DNA of 8,050 bases from an uncultured Alistipes sp. (GTDB taxonomy: Bacteria; Bacteroidota; Bacteroidia; Bacteroidales; Rikenellaceae), in assembly GCA_947173915.1 (NCBI GenBank), contig CAMWGZ010000050.1:1-8050 (forward strand), read 5' to 3'. Numbering within the stretch: position 1 is the first letter of the stretch; the number at the start of each line of letters is the position of its first letter. The notes beneath the pieces are model-generated. The model did not search any database. It saw only the letters and a list, made by a program, of their open reading frames with translations, and had not been told where the DNA came from. This document shows positions 5,806 through 8,050 of the stretch, piece by piece. Made by a program: the position numbers and the translations under genes.

Positions 5806-6840
5806 ATGAAAAAGTGGTTGCTGTTGCTTCTGTTGTCGGCCGGTATGTCTTTCGGCTGTGCCGCCCGCTCCTTTCCGCCCGAATGGGCGCGATACCTTAC
5901 CGGGGAGTATCTCGCCGAAGTGCAGTCCGGGCGCAACGAGCGCAATCTTCCGGAGCGGGCGTTTCTGGATGAGCTGCTGAATGGCTGCCGCACGAACCTC
6001 GCCCGGCAGGTGCAGGTAAGGGTGTCGGACTTCGCCGAACTGGAGAAGCGGGCGAGGGACGGCGCTGCGACGGTCGTTTACTCTTCGCGGACGCAGTTTT
6101 CGACCGATGTCGATCTGCGGCTCGTCGTGACCAGGACGTGCTACGACCCCGAGACGGGGGAGGGGTGCGCCCTCGCCTGCATCGGCAAGGAGGAGGCGCG
6201 CCGGTACTACCGCAACGAGATAGATGCCTTTCTGGAGCGGGTCGATCATACGCTGGCCCTTGTGCGCGACTACGTTGGTGCGGGGTTCAAAGGGCGGGCG
6301 AAGAGCGAACTGGAGGCTCTGCTGCCCCGGTTCGGGATGCAGGACGAGGCGTTCCTCTGGTTGAGGATCTTCGGCTTCCCGTCCGACGAATATGCAGCTC
6401 TTTCGAGCAGCCGCAACGAGCGGGAACACTCCGTGAAGCGGATGCTGGCGGATTTGCAGCATGCGACGACGATCTGCCTGATTTGTTCGGCAGAACTTTT
6501 CGGCACTCCTCATGCGGCTCTGTCGCAGGAGCTGAAAGGGAGGCTTTCCGCCGAAGGGTGCAGCTTTACGGATGATCCCGCCCGGGCCGACTGGGTGGTG
6601 CGGGTGGAGGTCTCCGCCCGGGAGTACAACCGGCTGGCGATGGAGGCCCGTACGCTCTATTTCTCCTATGTCGATGCGTCGGTGTCGATCGACAAGGCTG
6701 TTGCCTCGCAGCGGATCTGCGAGGAGGGGCTGTCCGTCAAGGGCGGTCATACGATAAGCTACGAAGAGGCCGCCCGCGCCGCATGCAGGGAGCTGGTCGG
6801 GCGAATCGGGGAGCTTGTTGTCAAAACATTGCAACAATAA
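5806..6840 (+). CDS. Exported cysteine-rich LPP20/FlgT-like envelope protein
   Basis: 344 residues, with a signal peptide (MKKWLLLLLLSAG) ending near SFGC. Cys18 could be lipidated, but F at -2 is a poor lipobox. Residues 24-150 start FPPEWARYL and contain helix (52-69), strand VQVRVSDF, a second helix, and strands TDVDLRLVVTRTCYDPETG, then a helical ending. This resembles the N-terminal LPP20-like part of FlgT and other bacterial envelope proteins. Residues 150-215 are mainly helical. The C-terminal third (222-344) has a pattern seen in CsgG/LptE-like periplasmic domains: ELKGRLSAEGCSF, then ADWVVRVEVSAREYN, YFSYVDASVSIDKAVASQRI, and SYEEAARAACRELVGRIGELV. Nine cysteines remain after position 20, many for an exported protein. 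It sits 13 nt after the lipoprotein gene and 28 nt before the CsgG gene. Export and operon membership are firm; the domain names are tentative. Confidence 0.62.
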   Translation: MKKWLLLLLLSAGMSFGCAARSFPPEWARYLTGEYLAEVQSGRNERNLPERAFLDELLNGCRTNLARQVQVRVSDFAELEKRARDGAATVVYSSRTQFSTDVDLRLVVTRTCYDPETGEGCALACIGKEEARRYYRNEIDAFLERVDHTLALVRDYVGAGFKGRAKSELEALLPRFGMQDEAFLWLRIFGFPSDEYAALSSSRNEREHSVKRMLADLQHATTICLICSAELFGTPHAALSQELKGRLSAEGCSFTDDPARADWVVRVEVSAREYNRLAMEARTLYFSYVDASVSIDKAVASQRICEEGLSVKGGHTISYEEAARAACRELVGRIGELVVKTLQQ

Positions 6841-6868
6841 ACGATTTACCTATATCTGAATCTGACAA

Positions 6869-7756
6869 ATGAAACGATTATCCATTTTCCTGCTTGTTCT
6901 CTGCTGTGTCTTGCCGGCAACGGCTCAGGAGGGCAAATTTCGGATCGCGGTCTTCGACCCCACGTCGAGCGGAACCTCCATCGACGACGGGACGAAGATC
7001 GCCATCCGCGAAATCATCAGCTCCACCATCGTCAATACGGGGACGCATGCGATCGTCGAACGCTCGCTGCTCGAAAAGGTAATGCAGGAGCAGTCGTTCT
7101 CCAACTCGGGAGCGGTCGATGACAACCAGATGACCGAAATCGGCAAACTGGCCGGCGCGAATAAGATCGTGGTTTCGGTCGTGACGCTGACTGGAGGCCG
7201 CAATATGTTGAGTGTTAAAATGATCGATGTGCAGACGGCCAATGTCGAGCGCCAGAAGGTAAAGGTCGTCACGTCAGGCGAACTGCTCGATGCGGTCGAA
7301 CCCATGACGCTGAGTCTGATCGGTGTCGGTACTCCTTCCGGAGAGCTGGCGATCGCCGCAGCTTCGGACGCTTCTCCGGCTGCTGCGACGGTTTCCGCGC
7401 CGGGCGAACTGCCCGATGCTGGCGGGGCCATAACACAGGGTGCCGCACCGGTTCCTGCACCGGGCGAGCTGGTCATTTATCTGCCTGCGGGTTATCAGCC
7501 GAAGAAGGAGAAGGACCGCGATCAGTTGGTTCAGGTAATGCTCGACAGGAAGATGATCGGATCGGGTACCCTGAGCGGCGGTCTTCTGCTGCGCGTGAAG
7601 CATCCGGGACCGGGCAAACATATCCTGTGGGTCGGTGGTGCCCGGATAAAGCTGGATGAGGAGTGCAACTACCTGGAATTTCAGGTTTACAGCTGGAACT
7701 ATATGGGGAAGGCGCTGTACGGCATCAGTCTGAGGGAGCAGCGGAAAGTCGAGTAG
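6869..7756 (+). CDS. CsgG-domain protein with repetitive linker and C-terminal beta domain
   Basis: 295 residues with a signal peptide (1-19, ending PATA before QEG) and no lipobox. Residues 24-134 are a CsgG/TolB-N-type domain. It runs FRIAVFDP at the first strand, a helix (42-55), AIVERSLLEKVMQEQ (61-75), SGAVDDNQMTEIGKLAGANKIVVSVV (80-105), and LSVKMIDVQTANVERQKV (114-131). The VER...EQ...SGxVD...GKLAGA series is the family signature. At about 110 residues it is too short to contain the transmembrane hairpins of E. coli CsgG, and is closer to LpoB or the FlgT/FlgO-type domain. An Ala/Pro-rich linker (136-201) carries four GEL motifs. The C-terminal domain (200-295) has VQVMLDRKMIGSG, GPGKHILWVGGARI and a Tyr/Trp-rich ending, resembling PEGA/DUF2846 beta sandwiches. 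It is third in the operon; likely an envelope scaffold or pore component. Confidence 0.82.
   Translation: MKRLSIFLLVLCCVLPATAQEGKFRIAVFDPTSSGTSIDDGTKIAIREIISSTIVNTGTHAIVERSLLEKVMQEQSFSNSGAVDDNQMTEIGKLAGANKIVVSVVTLTGGRNMLSVKMIDVQTANVERQKVKVVTSGELLDAVEPMTLSLIGVGTPSGELAIAAASDASPAAATVSAPGELPDAGGAITQGAAPVPAPGELVIYLPAGYQPKKEKDRDQLVQVMLDRKMIGSGTLSGGLLLRVKHPGPGKHILWVGGARIKLDEECNYLEFQVYSWNYMGKALYGISLREQRKVE
7274..7471 (+). repeat. Degenerate in-frame repeat in the CsgG-protein linker
   Basis: Four S/P-G-E-L motifs begin at residues 136, 157, 178 and 198 (bases 7274, 7337, 7400 and 7460), so the period is 63, 63 and 60 nt. The first and third copies also agree in DNA around GGCGAACTGC-CGATGC. The last two share CACCGGGCGA-like or CGCCGGGCGA sequence. 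This looks like a decayed 21-codon tandem duplication. Confidence 0.6.
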
Positions 7757-7790
7757 CCCTCTTGTGTGACGGAGTGAATTTTAGCGATGT

Positions 7791-8050
7791 ATGTTGGTGC
7801 GTAATGTTTTTATTCTGATCGTATTGCTGCTCGGCTTCCGTGCGGAGGCTTTCGGGCAGCGCAAGGTGCCCGTGTATGTTGTCGGTTCGCAAAACTCGGC
7901 GATAAATAAGGTGCTCGGCGATCGGTTGGTTGCTTCGTTCGCCCGTAGCGGGGAGTTTTCGGCGGTCGAGCGCAGCTCCGTTTTTCTGTCCGAGTTAGGG
8001 CGGGAGCAGCACTATCAGCGCACCGGTGCCGTGTCGGACAGCGAAATATC
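7791..8050 (+). CDS. Second CsgG-like exported protein (cut by right edge)
   Basis: The frame is open from ATG at 7791 to the window end, giving 86 complete codons without a stop. MLVRNVFILIVLLLG followed by FRAEAFGQRK is a signal peptide with cleavage near residue 20-22. The rest aligns with the first half of the preceding CsgG domain: VPVYVVGSQNSAINKVLG parallels RIAVFDPTSSGTSIDDG, and EFSAVERSSVFLSELGREQ matches HAIVERSLLEKVMQEQ. QRTGAVSDSEI matches SNSGAVDDNQMTEI. It is therefore a diverged paralogue and the fourth gene of the operon, 34 nt after the previous stop. An ATG at 7787 in another frame stops after five codons and was not used. Nothing can be said about its C-terminal part. Confidence 0.72.
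   Translation, partial: MLVRNVFILIVLLLGFRAEAFGQRKVPVYVVGSQNSAINKVLGDRLVASFARSGEFSAVERSSVFLSELGREQHYQRTGAVSDSEI

Noticed and set aside
5767..6837. Minus-strand open frame of 356 codons
   Set aside because: Antisense to the exported 344-residue protein, which has a signal peptide and fits the operon spacing. The minus product has no recognisable features.
7787..7804. ATG at 7787 as start of the last gene
   Set aside because: That frame stops after five codons. ATG at 7791 gives a signal peptide and a CsgG-like sequence.

Overview
The window reads as chromosomal DNA of a Bacteroidales bacterium, most likely Alistipes or a close relative in Rikenellaceae. Four things point there: GC-rich genes separated by AT-rich intergenic DNA; promoters of the Bacteroidetes type (TTG, about 20 bp, then TAnnTTTG); no Shine-Dalgarno sequences before the genes; and families typical of the phylum (DUF4837 lipoproteins, PepSY-like DUF2874 proteins). 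The genus is an inference from composition, not from a marker gene.

Layout. Bases 1-1033 (minus) hold a nearly complete DUF4837 lipoprotein gene that runs off the left edge. Bases 1034-1536 are intergenic, with a probable promoter for that gene, a GC-rich inverted repeat and a minus-strand terminator-like hairpin. Bases 1537-3093 (minus) encode a COG2509-type FAD-dependent dehydrogenase with its own -7 promoter element. Bases 3190-3332 carry a duplicated promoter block of about 75 bp that drives the tRNA-Leu(UAG) gene at 3340-3421, which ends in a clear intrinsic terminator. Bases 3716-4643 (plus) are two overlapping paralogous PepSY-like genes closed by a strong palindromic terminator. Bases 4723-5180 are AT-rich, hold a well-spaced promoter, and become a leader of nearly 290 nt for the last operon.

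That last operon (5181 to beyond the right edge, plus) is the most interesting part. It encodes four exported proteins in tight order: an LPP20/FlgP-like lipoprotein, a 344-residue cysteine-rich envelope protein with LPP20/FlgT-like features, a CsgG-domain protein with a repetitive linker and a C-terminal beta domain, and a second CsgG-like protein cut by the window edge. Together they look like an outer-membrane or periplasmic assembly made from the folds found in CsgG and LpoB and in the flagellar accessory proteins FlgO, FlgP and FlgT. No flagellar or curli genes are visible here. The assembly's job cannot be read from the sequence.
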